Of a stretch of 64,000 nt of DNA, positions 27,600-35,677 are shown piece after piece; the stretch's first letter is position 1, and each line of letters starts with the position of its first letter. Under the pieces are notes generated by a model. The model was given only the letters and a program-made list of their open reading frames with translations, did no database searches and was not told the origin of the DNA. A program made the translations under genes and the position numbers. The stretch comes from Candidatus Anaerostipes avistercoris (GTDB taxonomy: Bacteria; Bacillota; Clostridia; Lachnospirales; Lachnospiraceae): NCBI GenBank assembly GCA_019119895.1, contig DWWD01000030.1:1-64000 (forward strand), in the 5' to 3' direction.

Positions 27600-28988
27600 A
27601 TGGCAGTTATAGGAGCAGTTATGGTCCCGCATCCTCCGCTGATCATTCCGGAAGTGGGGCGGGGAGAAGAGAAAGCAATACAGAAAACGATCAATGCTTA
27701 TCATCAGGCAGCGAAGGAGATAGCAGCTCTTCAGCCGGAAACGATCGTGGTCACAACGCCTCATTCTATTATGTATGGCGATTATTTCCACATTTCACCG
27801 GGGTTTGATGCAGGCGGAGATTTCGGACAGTTCCGGGCGCCGGGGGTAAAGATCCATACCAATTATGATGTGGCGTTTGCGGAGGAATTGTGCGCAGAAG
27901 CAGATGAACATGGTTTTATGGCGGGAACCCTGGGAGAGCGGGACAGCCGTCTGGATCATGGAACTATGATCCCTCTGTATTTTATCGACCAGGAGTATAC
28001 AGATTATCAGACGGTCCGGATCGGATTATCCGGATTATCCTTTGTGGATCATTACACTTTGGGACAATATATACAGGAAACAGCAAGCCGTCTGGGAAGA
28101 AGGACTGTGATCGTTGCCAGCGGCGATCTGTCCCACCGGCTGAAGGAGGATGGACCTTACGGATACCGGGAAGAAGGACCTCGGTATGATAAAAAGATCA
28201 TGGAAATCATGGGAAATGGAGACTTCGGCCGTCTGTTTGAATTCTCAGAGAATTTCTGCCAGAAGGCAGGAGAGTGCGGTCAGCGGTCATTTCTGATCAT
28301 GGCCGGAGCTTTGGATCAGATGAAAGTGGAGGCGAAGGCATTATCTTACGAAGGGCCTTTCGGCGTGGGATACGGTATCTGCACCTTCCGGACAGCCGGA
28401 GTGGATGAGAGCAGAAATTTCAAAGAGAAATATGAAGAACAGCAGAGAGCCAGAATGAGAGAGCGGAAAGAGCGGGAAGATGACTATGTCCGTCTGGCGA
28501 GAAAATCTCTGGAAGGTTATATGATCAAGAGGGTTCCGATTTCTGTTCCGGATGATGTTCCGGAGGAAATGCTGGAGAAACAGGCAGGAGTGTTTGTATC
28601 TCTCAAAAAAGACGGAAGACTCAGAGGCTGCATCGGAACCATCGGACCTACGACAGGATCCGTGGCAGAAGAAATCATTCAGAATGCCGTAAGCGCGGCA
28701 GTCAGCGATAACCGTTTTCCGGAAGTTACGTACGAGGAACTTCCTTATCTGGAGTACAGCGTAGATGTGCTGGAAGCCCCGGAGGAGATTCAGTCAGCAG
28801 ATCAGCTGGATGTAAAAAAATACGGGCTGATCATAACCAAAGGAAGAAAAAGGGGACTGCTTCTGCCGAATCTGGAAGGCGTAGATACAGTGGAAGAGCA
28901 GATCGCCATCACAAAACAGAAAGCCGGGATTGCAGAATACGACGACGATGTCCAGATGCAGCGGTTTGAAGTGGTAAGGCACAGGTAA
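27600..28988 (+). CDS. AmmeMemoRadiSam system fusion: Memo-like domain plus AMMECR1 domain
   Basis: 462 residues. Residues 1-265 are a Memo/class III extradiol dioxygenase-like domain (VMVPHPPLIIPEVG, TTPHSIMYGDYFH, ASGDLSHRL) with His residues placed for a metal. Residues about 300-462 are AMMECR1 (FVSLKKDGRLRGCIGTIGPT, SAAVSDNRFPEV, YSVDVLEAPEEI). The two are separate genes in many bacteria; here they are one chain, followed 5 bases later by the radical SAM partner. I know of no established biochemical function for this trio. ATG 27600 has GAGGAAGGAG at 27581-27590, and a CCGCCG/CGGCGG hairpin lies in its leader (27547-27564). Confidence 0.9.
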   Translation: MAVIGAVMVPHPPLIIPEVGRGEEKAIQKTINAYHQAAKEIAALQPETIVVTTPHSIMYGDYFHISPGFDAGGDFGQFRAPGVKIHTNYDVAFAEELCAEADEHGFMAGTLGERDSRLDHGTMIPLYFIDQEYTDYQTVRIGLSGLSFVDHYTLGQYIQETASRLGRRTVIVASGDLSHRLKEDGPYGYREEGPRYDKKIMEIMGNGDFGRLFEFSENFCQKAGECGQRSFLIMAGALDQMKVEAKALSYEGPFGVGYGICTFRTAGVDESRNFKEKYEEQQRARMRERKEREDDYVRLARKSLEGYMIKRVPISVPDDVPEEMLEKQAGVFVSLKKDGRLRGCIGTIGPTTGSVAEEIIQNAVSAAVSDNRFPEVTYEELPYLEYSVDVLEAPEEIQSADQLDVKKYGLIITKGRKRGLLLPNLEGVDTVEEQIAITKQKAGIAEYDDDVQMQRFEVVRHR

Positions 28989-28993
28989 CGCCT

Positions 28994-29824
28994 ATGAGTG
29001 AGATGATTTGCAGCACCTGTATGTATCACTGCCGGCTGAAGGCCGGTCAGACAGGAAAATGCCGAGTAAGAAAACATGTGAATGGAAGGATTATCTGCGG
29101 CAATTACGGGAAAATCACTTCACTGGCGCTGGATCCTATTGAGAAGAAGCCTCTGAAACGATTTCATCCCGGAAGCCATATTCTTTCGGTGGGAAGTTAT
29201 GGATGTAATTTATCCTGTCCTTTCTGTCAGAATCATGAGATATCCATGAAGACAGAGGAAGAAGTACAGAGTGTGTATGTTTCTCCCCAGTCTTTGTGTG
29301 AAAAAGCCCTGCAGCTGGTGCCTTACGGAAATATCGGAGTGGCCTTTACGTATAATGAACCAATGATCGGATACGAATATGTTAGGGACACGGCACGATG
29401 CTGCAGGGAAGAGGACCTGAAAACAGTTGTGGTGACCAATGGTTCGGTATTTTTGGAAGCGGCGGCAGAGGTGATGCCGCTGATTGATGCGTGGAATATT
29501 GATTTGAAAGGTTTTACCGATGAATATTACCGTAAATTGGGCGGATCTCTGGATATGGTCAAAGAGTTTATCCGGGAAGCTGTCCGCCATGGTCATGTAG
29601 AACTGACGACGCTGATCGTTCCGGGAGAAAATGACAGCGACGGGGAAATGGAAGCCCTGGCTGCCTGGGTATCTTCGGTCAGTCCGGAGATTGTGCTCCA
29701 CGTGACCAGATTCTTTCCAAACTGGAAAATGACGGACCGGGGACCTACAGATGTGAATCAGGTATATCATTTGGCGCAAATCGCCGGGCGCCATTTAAAA
29801 TACGTATATACAGGCAACTGCTGA
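28994..29824 (+). CDS. AmmeMemoRadiSam system radical SAM enzyme
   Basis: 276 residues. An N-terminal Cys-rich segment (CSTCMYHCRLKAGQTGKCRV, residues 6-25) is followed by the radical SAM cluster motif CNLSCPFCQNH (about residue 75), GVAFTYNEPMI and NIDLKGF. PflA-like in sequence, it is of the type fixed in this system rather than a formate-lyase activase. The N-terminal cysteines may bind zinc or a second cluster. It is translationally close to the Memo-AMMECR1 gene, so the products probably act on one substrate. Confidence 0.9.
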   Translation: MSEMICSTCMYHCRLKAGQTGKCRVRKHVNGRIICGNYGKITSLALDPIEKKPLKRFHPGSHILSVGSYGCNLSCPFCQNHEISMKTEEEVQSVYVSPQSLCEKALQLVPYGNIGVAFTYNEPMIGYEYVRDTARCCREEDLKTVVVTNGSVFLEAAAEVMPLIDAWNIDLKGFTDEYYRKLGGSLDMVKEFIREAVRHGHVELTTLIVPGENDSDGEMEALAAWVSSVSPEIVLHVTRFFPNWKMTDRGPTDVNQVYHLAQIAGRHLKYVYTGNC

Positions 29825-29859
29825 GACAGCCGGCAGCAGACTGGGGAGGTGACAGACAG

Positions 29860-30321
29860 ATGAATGTATTGGTGAGCGCGTGTCTTCTTGGGACAGAATG
29901 CAAATACAATCAGGGAAGCAACGAATCGGAACAGGTGAAGCAGCTGTTAGAAGAACATCACCTGATTCCGGTCTGTCCGGAAATTATGGGTGGACTTCCC
30001 ACGCCGCGGACGCCGGCGGAAGTCCGGGGAGAGAAAGTCATAACAAAAGACGGGAAAGACGTTACGGCGGAATTTCAGAAAGGAGCCGGAGAAGCTCTCC
30101 GCCTGGCAGAATTATACGGATGCCGCTGTGCGGTGTTAAAAGAAAAAAGTCCCTCCTGCGGGAGTGGAAATATATATGACGGTACATTTACAGGAACATT
30201 GACAAGCAGTGATGGGGTGACCGCAAAACTTCTGAAAAAACACGGAATCCATGTATTCGGGGAGAATATGCCGTGTCTGCGGGAAGTTTTGCATGAGAAA
30301 GGAAATGACAATGAAATTTAA
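29860..30321 (+). CDS. DUF523 family protein
   Basis: 153 residues with the DUF523 signatures VLVSACLLGTECKY, VCPEIMGGLPTPRTPAE and VLKEKSPSCGSGNIYDG; the conserved Cys residues suggest a metal or thiol function. Homologues are widespread and uncharacterised. GGGGAGGTG precedes the ATG. Its 3' end overlaps the start of the hydrolase gene by 11 bases, so it is in the operon begun at 27600. Confidence 0.88.
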   Translation: MNVLVSACLLGTECKYNQGSNESEQVKQLLEEHHLIPVCPEIMGGLPTPRTPAEVRGEKVITKDGKDVTAEFQKGAGEALRLAELYGCRCAVLKEKSPSCGSGNIYDGTFTGTLTSSDGVTAKLLKKHGIHVFGENMPCLREVLHEKGNDNEI

Positions 30322-31249
30322 AAGGATCAGAGAGATCACAGCAGGTACAGCCGTGCTGTCATGCGCGGCATCTTTTTCTGTTTTCGAATATGCAATCTGC
30401 AGAAAAAAGAAAAATCCGGATGTCAGAAGAAAGAAAAAATGGAAGCCGTATCTTGATTTTGTCCTGGAAGAGCAGAAATGGATGAAACGGCATAACGGAA
30501 GAAAGCAGGAAATCCTGTCTGCAGACGGACTGAAACTCCGTGCCATGTATATTCCGAGGAAAAATGCAAAAGGTATTATTATATGTATGCATGGCTATCA
30601 TTCCGCGGTGGACATTGAATTTGTTCCGGAAATCCGATTTCTTTGGAATCTGGGATATGGTATTTTGCTGCCGTGGCAGAGAAGCCACGGCCAGAGCGAA
30701 GGACGCTATATTACTTACGGCGTAAAAGAAAGGTATGACTGCAGAAGATGGATTCAGTATGCCAATGAGCAGCTGGGTGCGAAACATAAAGATGTATTTC
30801 TGTGCGGCATTTCTATGGGATGTGCGACAGTGCTGATGGCGTCGGGACTCAGGCTCCCGGCCAATGTCAGAGGCATCATTGCGGACTGCGGCTTTACATC
30901 GCCGTGGGAAATCATCCGTCATGTCATAAAAACAAGATATCATCTTCCGCCATATCCGCTGATGTTTTTCCTGGAAGCAGTCTGCAGGATCGTGGCAGGA
31001 TTCAGTTTAAAAGAAGCATCCGCCCAGGAAGCCCTGCGTAAAAATAAGATTCCGGTGCTGTTCATTCACGGAGATGAGGATAAATACGTTCCTGTCTGGA
31101 TGACTTACAGCAATTATGAGGCGTGCGTTGCGCCAAAAGAATTGTACATTGTCCATGGCGCAGCCCACGCTCTGGCATTTTCCTATGACCGGAAAGAAGG
31201 AAAAAGACGGATCAGAAACTTTATACAACGGTATGAAAGCAGGAGGTGA
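30311..31249 (+). CDS. alpha/beta hydrolase, membrane-anchored
   Basis: 312 residues. The N terminus (about 9-28) is hydrophobic with a preceding Lys/Arg patch, an uncleaved anchor. The hydrolase core shows IIICMHGYHSAV (oxyanion region), nucleophile elbow CGISMGCAT, Asp in IHGDEDKYVP and His in VHGAAHALAF, a complete triad. It resembles BAAT/cephalosporin-C-deacetylase-like serine hydrolases; the substrate is unknown. AAAGG at 30298-30302 favours ATG 30311 over 30305. Confidence 0.85.
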   Translation: MKFKRIREITAGTAVLSCAASFSVFEYAICRKKKNPDVRRKKKWKPYLDFVLEEQKWMKRHNGRKQEILSADGLKLRAMYIPRKNAKGIIICMHGYHSAVDIEFVPEIRFLWNLGYGILLPWQRSHGQSEGRYITYGVKERYDCRRWIQYANEQLGAKHKDVFLCGISMGCATVLMASGLRLPANVRGIIADCGFTSPWEIIRHVIKTRYHLPPYPLMFFLEAVCRIVAGFSLKEASAQEALRKNKIPVLFIHGDEDKYVPVWMTYSNYEACVAPKELYIVHGAAHALAFSYDRKEGKRRIRNFIQRYESRR

Positions 31250-31253
31250 CACA

Positions 31254-32654
31254 ATGGAAAATCGTTATGATGTAATTATGATAGGTGCCGGACCATCGGC
31301 AATTTTCTGCGCATATAAGCTGATGAAGGAACGTCCGGACACAAAAATACTGATGATTGAAAAAGGAAGGCGGATTGAGCAGCGCAAATGTCCGAAACGT
31401 GATACAAAAGTCTGTGTCGGATGTCAGCCGTGTTCCATTACCACGGGATTTGCCGGCGCCGGAGCGTTCTCAGACGGGAAATTGTCTCTGTCTCCGGATG
31501 TGGGAGGAAATCTGCCGGACATTCTGGGTTATGACCGGACAACAGAATTGTTAAAGCAGTCCGACCAGATTTATCTGGAATTCGGGGCGGATACCAAAGT
31601 TTACGGGATCAATGAGGAAGACGAGATTGCCAAGATCAGAAAGAAAGCCATCCAGGCGAATCTTAAGCTCATTGAATGTCCGATCCGGCATCTGGGAACC
31701 GAGGAAGGATATAAAATATATGCAAGACTCCAGAAACATCTGCTGGACTGCGGCGTGGATATGCTGTTTCTGACCATGGTAAAGGATATTCTGATCGAAG
31801 ATGGCAGAGTGAAAGGTGTCGTCACCGATCAAGGCGAGACGTATCTGTCCGATGAGATTGTGGCGGCAGTAGGCCGGGAAGGCTCAGAATGGCTCAGCGA
31901 TATCTGCCGGACATATGGAATTGAAACTGAAGTCGGAACCGTTGACGTAGGTGTCCGTGTGGAAGTCAGAGATGAGATCATGGAGGAACTGAATGAGAGT
32001 TTGTATGAGGCGAAACTTGTATATTATACGCCGACATTTGACGATAAAGTAAGAGTCTTCTGCAGCAATCCATCCGGCGAGGTGGCCACAGAATATTATG
32101 AAAATGGCCTCGCGGTTGTTAACGGACATGCTTACAAGGCAAAGGATCATAAAACAAACAATACGAATTTTGCTCTGCTGGTATCCAAAAATTTTACGAA
32201 ACCTTTTAAAGAGCCGATCCAGTACGGCAAACATATCGCCCAGCTGAGCAATATGCTTTGTGACGGTAAAATCCTGGTGCAGCGCTTCGGTGATTTCATC
32301 AGGGGAAGAAGAACGACGGAAGAGCGTCTTATAAGAAATAATATCACGCCGACCTTAAAAGATGCGGTGCCGGGAGATCTGTCCCTTGTATTCCCGTACA
32401 GAATTATGAAAGACATCGAGGAAATGATCTATGCTCTGGACGAGGTAACGCCGGGAATGGCCAGCGATGAAACATTACTGTACGGGGTGGAAGTAAAATT
32501 CTATTCCAATAAAGTCCTGGTGGATAAAGATTTTCAGACCAATATCCATGGACTTCATGCCATCGGCGACGGCGCATCTGTCACAAGAGGGCTTCAGCAG
32601 GCCTCTGCCAACGGACTGAGCGTTGCTGAGAGTCTGTTAAAGAAATGGGAATAA
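31254..32654 (+). CDS. FAD-dependent dehydrogenase, COG2509 type
   Basis: 466 residues. FAD motif IGAGPSAIFCAYKL, then a Cys-rich stretch CPKRDTKVCVGCQPC (about residues 46-60), GAGAFSDGKLSLSPDVGG, and a C-terminal GDGASVTRGLQQASANGLSV that closes the FAD site. Members of this family are uncharacterised flavoproteins; the cysteines may hold a cluster or take part in redox. GCAGGAGGTG overlaps the end of the hydrolase gene, making this the last gene of the run from 27600. Confidence 0.87.
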   Translation: MENRYDVIMIGAGPSAIFCAYKLMKERPDTKILMIEKGRRIEQRKCPKRDTKVCVGCQPCSITTGFAGAGAFSDGKLSLSPDVGGNLPDILGYDRTTELLKQSDQIYLEFGADTKVYGINEEDEIAKIRKKAIQANLKLIECPIRHLGTEEGYKIYARLQKHLLDCGVDMLFLTMVKDILIEDGRVKGVVTDQGETYLSDEIVAAVGREGSEWLSDICRTYGIETEVGTVDVGVRVEVRDEIMEELNESLYEAKLVYYTPTFDDKVRVFCSNPSGEVATEYYENGLAVVNGHAYKAKDHKTNNTNFALLVSKNFTKPFKEPIQYGKHIAQLSNMLCDGKILVQRFGDFIRGRRTTEERLIRNNITPTLKDAVPGDLSLVFPYRIMKDIEEMIYALDEVTPGMASDETLLYGVEVKFYSNKVLVDKDFQTNIHGLHAIGDGASVTRGLQQASANGLSVAESLLKKWE

Positions 32655-32673
32655 AAATCAGAAAGAAACCAGA

Positions 32674-32716
32674 AAGATCCGGACAAAGCAGATCAGCTTT
32701 GTTCCGGATCTTTTTC
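32674..32716. terminator. bidirectional terminator
   Basis: AAGATCCGGACAAAGC (32674-32689) pairs with GCTTTGTTCCGGATCTT (32696-32712), followed by TTTTT. It overlaps the last codons of the PHP gene on the other strand. Confidence 0.85.
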
Positions 32717-33574
32717 GGATGCTTTTTTCCGGAAAAATGCTTCATTGGCTTTTTTTCCGGCTTCGATCAGCCGCTCCAGACCGTCCTCAGGACACAGGAA
32801 ACTTCCGAGCGGATAAGGGGTTGTGGTGTAAAGACCGTGGAAATCCGTTCCTCCGGTCATAAACAGATCATGTTCCCGGCATAGGACTCGGATCTGTTCC
32901 ATTGTCCTGGAATCATTGCGGGGATGATTTAATTCAATGCCGTCCATCATATGGTCTTCGATCATCATTTCCATCAGCATCGGATTCTTATACTGTCCGG
33001 GATGAGCCAGAACAGGGACTCCGCCGCAGGAGCGGATCAGTTCCACGGCTTCCATGGCGTCCATATAGTTTGTCTGGAATTTATGAGGACTTCCCGGATG
33101 GAAGAGTTCTTTGTGAAGTTCTCCGATCGGCTGTCCGGTGTATCCCATCAGAGCCAGAACCTGCATAATGTGGGTGTAATAGATGCCGGTACTCTGTCTT
33201 GCCGCATCATACAGCTGATCCATGGTGATGGGATACTGGTCCATCAGCGACTGGTAAGAGCGCACGACAGAGTCAGAAAATAATTTCAGATCTTTGTCCA
33301 GGCGTTTCTGAAGACGTTTCGTATCTGCCGGATAATAGCAGAGCAGATGAACATTGATGCCGGTTTCCTTGTGTCGGGCGGCGATTTCCACGGCAGGGAT
33401 CACATGCAGACCAAGTTCCTCTCCCAGCGCCAGGGCGGCAGGGATGGAGTGAGTTGATTCATGATCCGCAATGGCAATATAGTCTAAATGGATCCGGCTG
33501 GCGTAATGCATCAGCTGATCGATATCCATGGCGCCATCGGACAGTACCGTATGGCAGTGTAAATCGGCTTTCAT
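32693..33574 (-). CDS. PHP-domain phosphoesterase
   Basis: 293 residues with the PHP metal motifs: DLHCHTVLSDGA at the N terminus, IAIADHESTHSIPAA, VIPAVEIAAR, PVLAHPGQYKN (about 170-180) and MTGGTDFHG near the end. This is the family of 3',5'-nucleotide bisphosphatases and RNA-end phosphatases (YciV/RnaAM-like). It follows a MarR gene by 28 bases on the same strand. Its C-terminal coding end forms half of a shared terminator. Confidence 0.87.
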   Translation of the reverse strand: MKADLHCHTVLSDGAMDIDQLMHYASRIHLDYIAIADHESTHSIPAALALGEELGLHVIPAVEIAARHKETGINVHLLCYYPADTKRLQKRLDKDLKLFSDSVVRSYQSLMDQYPITMDQLYDAARQSTGIYYTHIMQVLALMGYTGQPIGELHKELFHPGSPHKFQTNYMDAMEAVELIRSCGGVPVLAHPGQYKNPMLMEMMIEDHMMDGIELNHPRNDSRTMEQIRVLCREHDLFMTGGTDFHGLYTTTPYPLGSFLCPEDGLERLIEAGKKANEAFFRKKASEKDPEQS

Positions 33575-33602
33575 AGTGAAATTCTCCTTTCCATTATCAT
33601 AA

Positions 33603-34025
33603 TCATTCCAGTTTCCTGAGAATCTGCAGGATATCTCCCACTGCCTGGTGAAACGTATCCTGATCCTCCTGGGAAAGCAGATTAAATTTGTTCGAAAGAC
33701 GGTCTTTGACCAGACGCTGTTCTTCTTCGATAAACGATCTGCCCTGTTCCGTCAGACGAATGTAAACTTTCCTGCGGTTATCTCCCATGTGAAAACGGGA
33801 TACATATCCCTGTTTGACCAGCGGCGCTACCGCACGGGTCGTCTGTTCTTTGGAAGACGCAATGTAGGCCGCTATCTGGGACATGTTCAGATGTTCTCTG
33901 CTGTGAAGAGCAAACAGAATCAGCATCTGGGTCCTGGTAAGAGCCACGGAATGCAGATCAATGGTGTTAAAAAGCAGTTTTTGCACCACAGGGAATATTT
34001 CCATAAGAGCAGAGATGTTTTTCAT
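33603..34025 (-). CDS. MarR-family transcriptional regulator
   Basis: 140 residues, winged-helix MarR: LNMSQIAAYIASSKEQTTRAV (recognition helix) and FHMGDNRRKVYIRLTEQG (wing). AAAGGAGG lies upstream of the ATG. It is divergent from citrate synthase and probably represses from the two TTGA-N6-TCAA sites in the 155-base gap. It is co-transcribed with the PHP gene. The ligand is unknown. Confidence 0.9.
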   Translation of the reverse strand: MKNISALMEIFPVVQKLLFNTIDLHSVALTRTQMLILFALHSREHLNMSQIAAYIASSKEQTTRAVAPLVKQGYVSRFHMGDNRRKVYIRLTEQGRSFIEEEQRLVKDRLSNKFNLLSQEDQDTFHQAVGDILQILRKLE

Positions 34026-34101
34026 AGATTTCTAATCCTCCTTTGTATCATTGAAATCCAGTCATCACTTATTATAGCATTTCAGCTCTGAAGGTCAATG
34101 G

Positions 34102-34148
34102 TTGACAAAAATCAAACAACGCAGTAGAATTATATTGACAAAAATCAA
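34102..34148 (+). promoter_or_regulatory. citrate synthase promoter with two identical MarR-type operators
   Basis: TTGACA (34102-34107), 17-base spacer, TAGAAT (34125-34130). The 14-mer TTGACAAAAATCAA, a TTGA-N6-TCAA dyad, occurs exactly at 34102-34115 over the -35 and again at 34135-34148 over the start site. The copies are 33 bases apart, about three helical turns. Confidence 0.7.
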
Positions 34149-34180
34149 CTTTAAAGTGACGTAAGGAGGAAACTGAAAAG

Positions 34181-35536
34181 ATGAATAAAGAAAACTTAAG
34201 CAGCTATCTGAAGCGTCAGGCAGTCGTTTGTCATGATAATTGCGAAATAGATAAGGAATTGTATGGTGAGTATGGAGTAAAAAGAGGACTTCGAGATAAA
34301 GAAGGGGTTGGCGTCCTGGCAGGGCTGACCAACATTTCCAATATTCAGTCAAGCAGGATAGTAGATGGAAAAAAAGTCCCATGTGAGGGACGGCTTTTCT
34401 ATCGGGGATATAATATACACGATCTGGTAAGAGGATTTCTGTCCGGAAATCGGTACGGATTTGAGGAGATTACCTACCTTCTGCTGTTCGGTGTGCTTCC
34501 GGATCAGAAGGAACTGGCAGAATTCAGAGATATTCTGGTGTCCGGAATGACGCTTCCGAAGAATTTCACAAGAGATGTGATTTTGAAGGCGCCCAGCAGA
34601 GATATCATGAATTCTCTGACAAAAAGTATTCTTACACTGGCGTCATATGATGATAATGCGTCAGATATCACCATTGAAAATGTACTGCGTCAGTGCCTGA
34701 TGCTGATCAGCGTATTTCCGATGCTGGCAGTGTACGGATATCATGCCTACAATCATTACGAAAATGATGACAGCCTGTATATCCATCGTCCGGATCCGGA
34801 CTTTTCCATGGCGGAAAATATCCTGAGAATGCTTCGCCCGGATAAATCCTTCACTCCTCTGGAAGCGAAAGTGCTGGATCTTGCTCTGGTGCTTCATATG
34901 GAACACGGAGGAGGAAACAATTCAACATTTACGACACATGTGGTAACATCCGCCGGATCTGACACATATTCTGTCATATCTGCCGCTTTATCTTCCTTAA
35001 AAGGGCCAAAGCACGGCGGAGCCAATATTAAAGTCGTGGAAATGATGGAGGATCTGAGGGCCAGTGTCAGTGACGTGACAGACCGGGATCAGGTGGAAGA
35101 ATACCTGAAGAAACTGCTTCACAAAGAAGCCTTTGACCGGAAAGGACTGATCTACGGAATGGGGCATGCCGTTTACAGTATTTCAGATCCCCGTGCCCAG
35201 ATTTTCAAGGCATTTGTTGAACAGCTGGCTTCCGCCAAGGGAAGAGAAGAAGATTTTAAATTGTATTCTATGATCGAGACGCTGGCGCCGGAAGTCATTG
35301 CGAAAGAACGTCATATTTATAAAGGAGTCAGCGCCAATGTGGACTTTTACAGCGGCTTTGTTTACAGCATGCTGGATATTCCTCTGGAATTGTTCACTCC
35401 GATTTTTGCCATGGCAAGAATCGTGGGATGGAGCGCCCATCGTCTGGAAGAACTGACCAATGTGGATAAGATCATACGTCCGGCTTATAAGAGCATCGGA
35501 GAAGAAAAGGAATATATTGATCTGGAGAACAGATAA
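34181..35536 (+). CDS. citrate/2-methylcitrate synthase
   Basis: 451 residues, citrate synthase fold: FYRGYNIHDLVRG, EEITYLLLFGVLP, then LHMEHGGGNNSTFTTHVV (catalytic His region), LSSLKGPKHGGANIKV (second His) and YGMGHAVYSISDPRA. It condenses acetyl-CoA with oxaloacetate, presumably for 2-oxoglutarate and glutamate synthesis in an anaerobe with an incomplete TCA cycle. The N-terminal 40 residues are longer than in E. coli GltA. No aconitase or isocitrate dehydrogenase is adjacent. GTAAGGAGG precedes the ATG. Confidence 0.9.
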   Translation: MNKENLSSYLKRQAVVCHDNCEIDKELYGEYGVKRGLRDKEGVGVLAGLTNISNIQSSRIVDGKKVPCEGRLFYRGYNIHDLVRGFLSGNRYGFEEITYLLLFGVLPDQKELAEFRDILVSGMTLPKNFTRDVILKAPSRDIMNSLTKSILTLASYDDNASDITIENVLRQCLMLISVFPMLAVYGYHAYNHYENDDSLYIHRPDPDFSMAENILRMLRPDKSFTPLEAKVLDLALVLHMEHGGGNNSTFTTHVVTSAGSDTYSVISAALSSLKGPKHGGANIKVVEMMEDLRASVSDVTDRDQVEEYLKKLLHKEAFDRKGLIYGMGHAVYSISDPRAQIFKAFVEQLASAKGREEDFKLYSMIETLAPEVIAKERHIYKGVSANVDFYSGFVYSMLDIPLELFTPIFAMARIVGWSAHRLEELTNVDKIIRPAYKSIGEEKEYIDLENR

Positions 35537-35545
35537 AGAAAAAAT

Positions 35546-35595
35546 AACAGAGAAAAGGAGTGCGGAATTCTTGCCGTACTCCTTTTCTGTTAAGT
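35546..35595 (+). terminator. citrate synthase terminator
   Basis: AACAGAGAAAAGGAGTGCGG (35546-35565) pairs with CCGTACTCCTTTTCTGTT (35574-35591); the T-tract is weak. Confidence 0.65.
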
Positions 35596-35677
35596 ATCAT
35601 GTTTTTATAATTTAAAATTTTACGCTGTTACCGTTCTGTGGAATGCAGAAGAAAGGGATCATCCACAGAAAGCCTGA

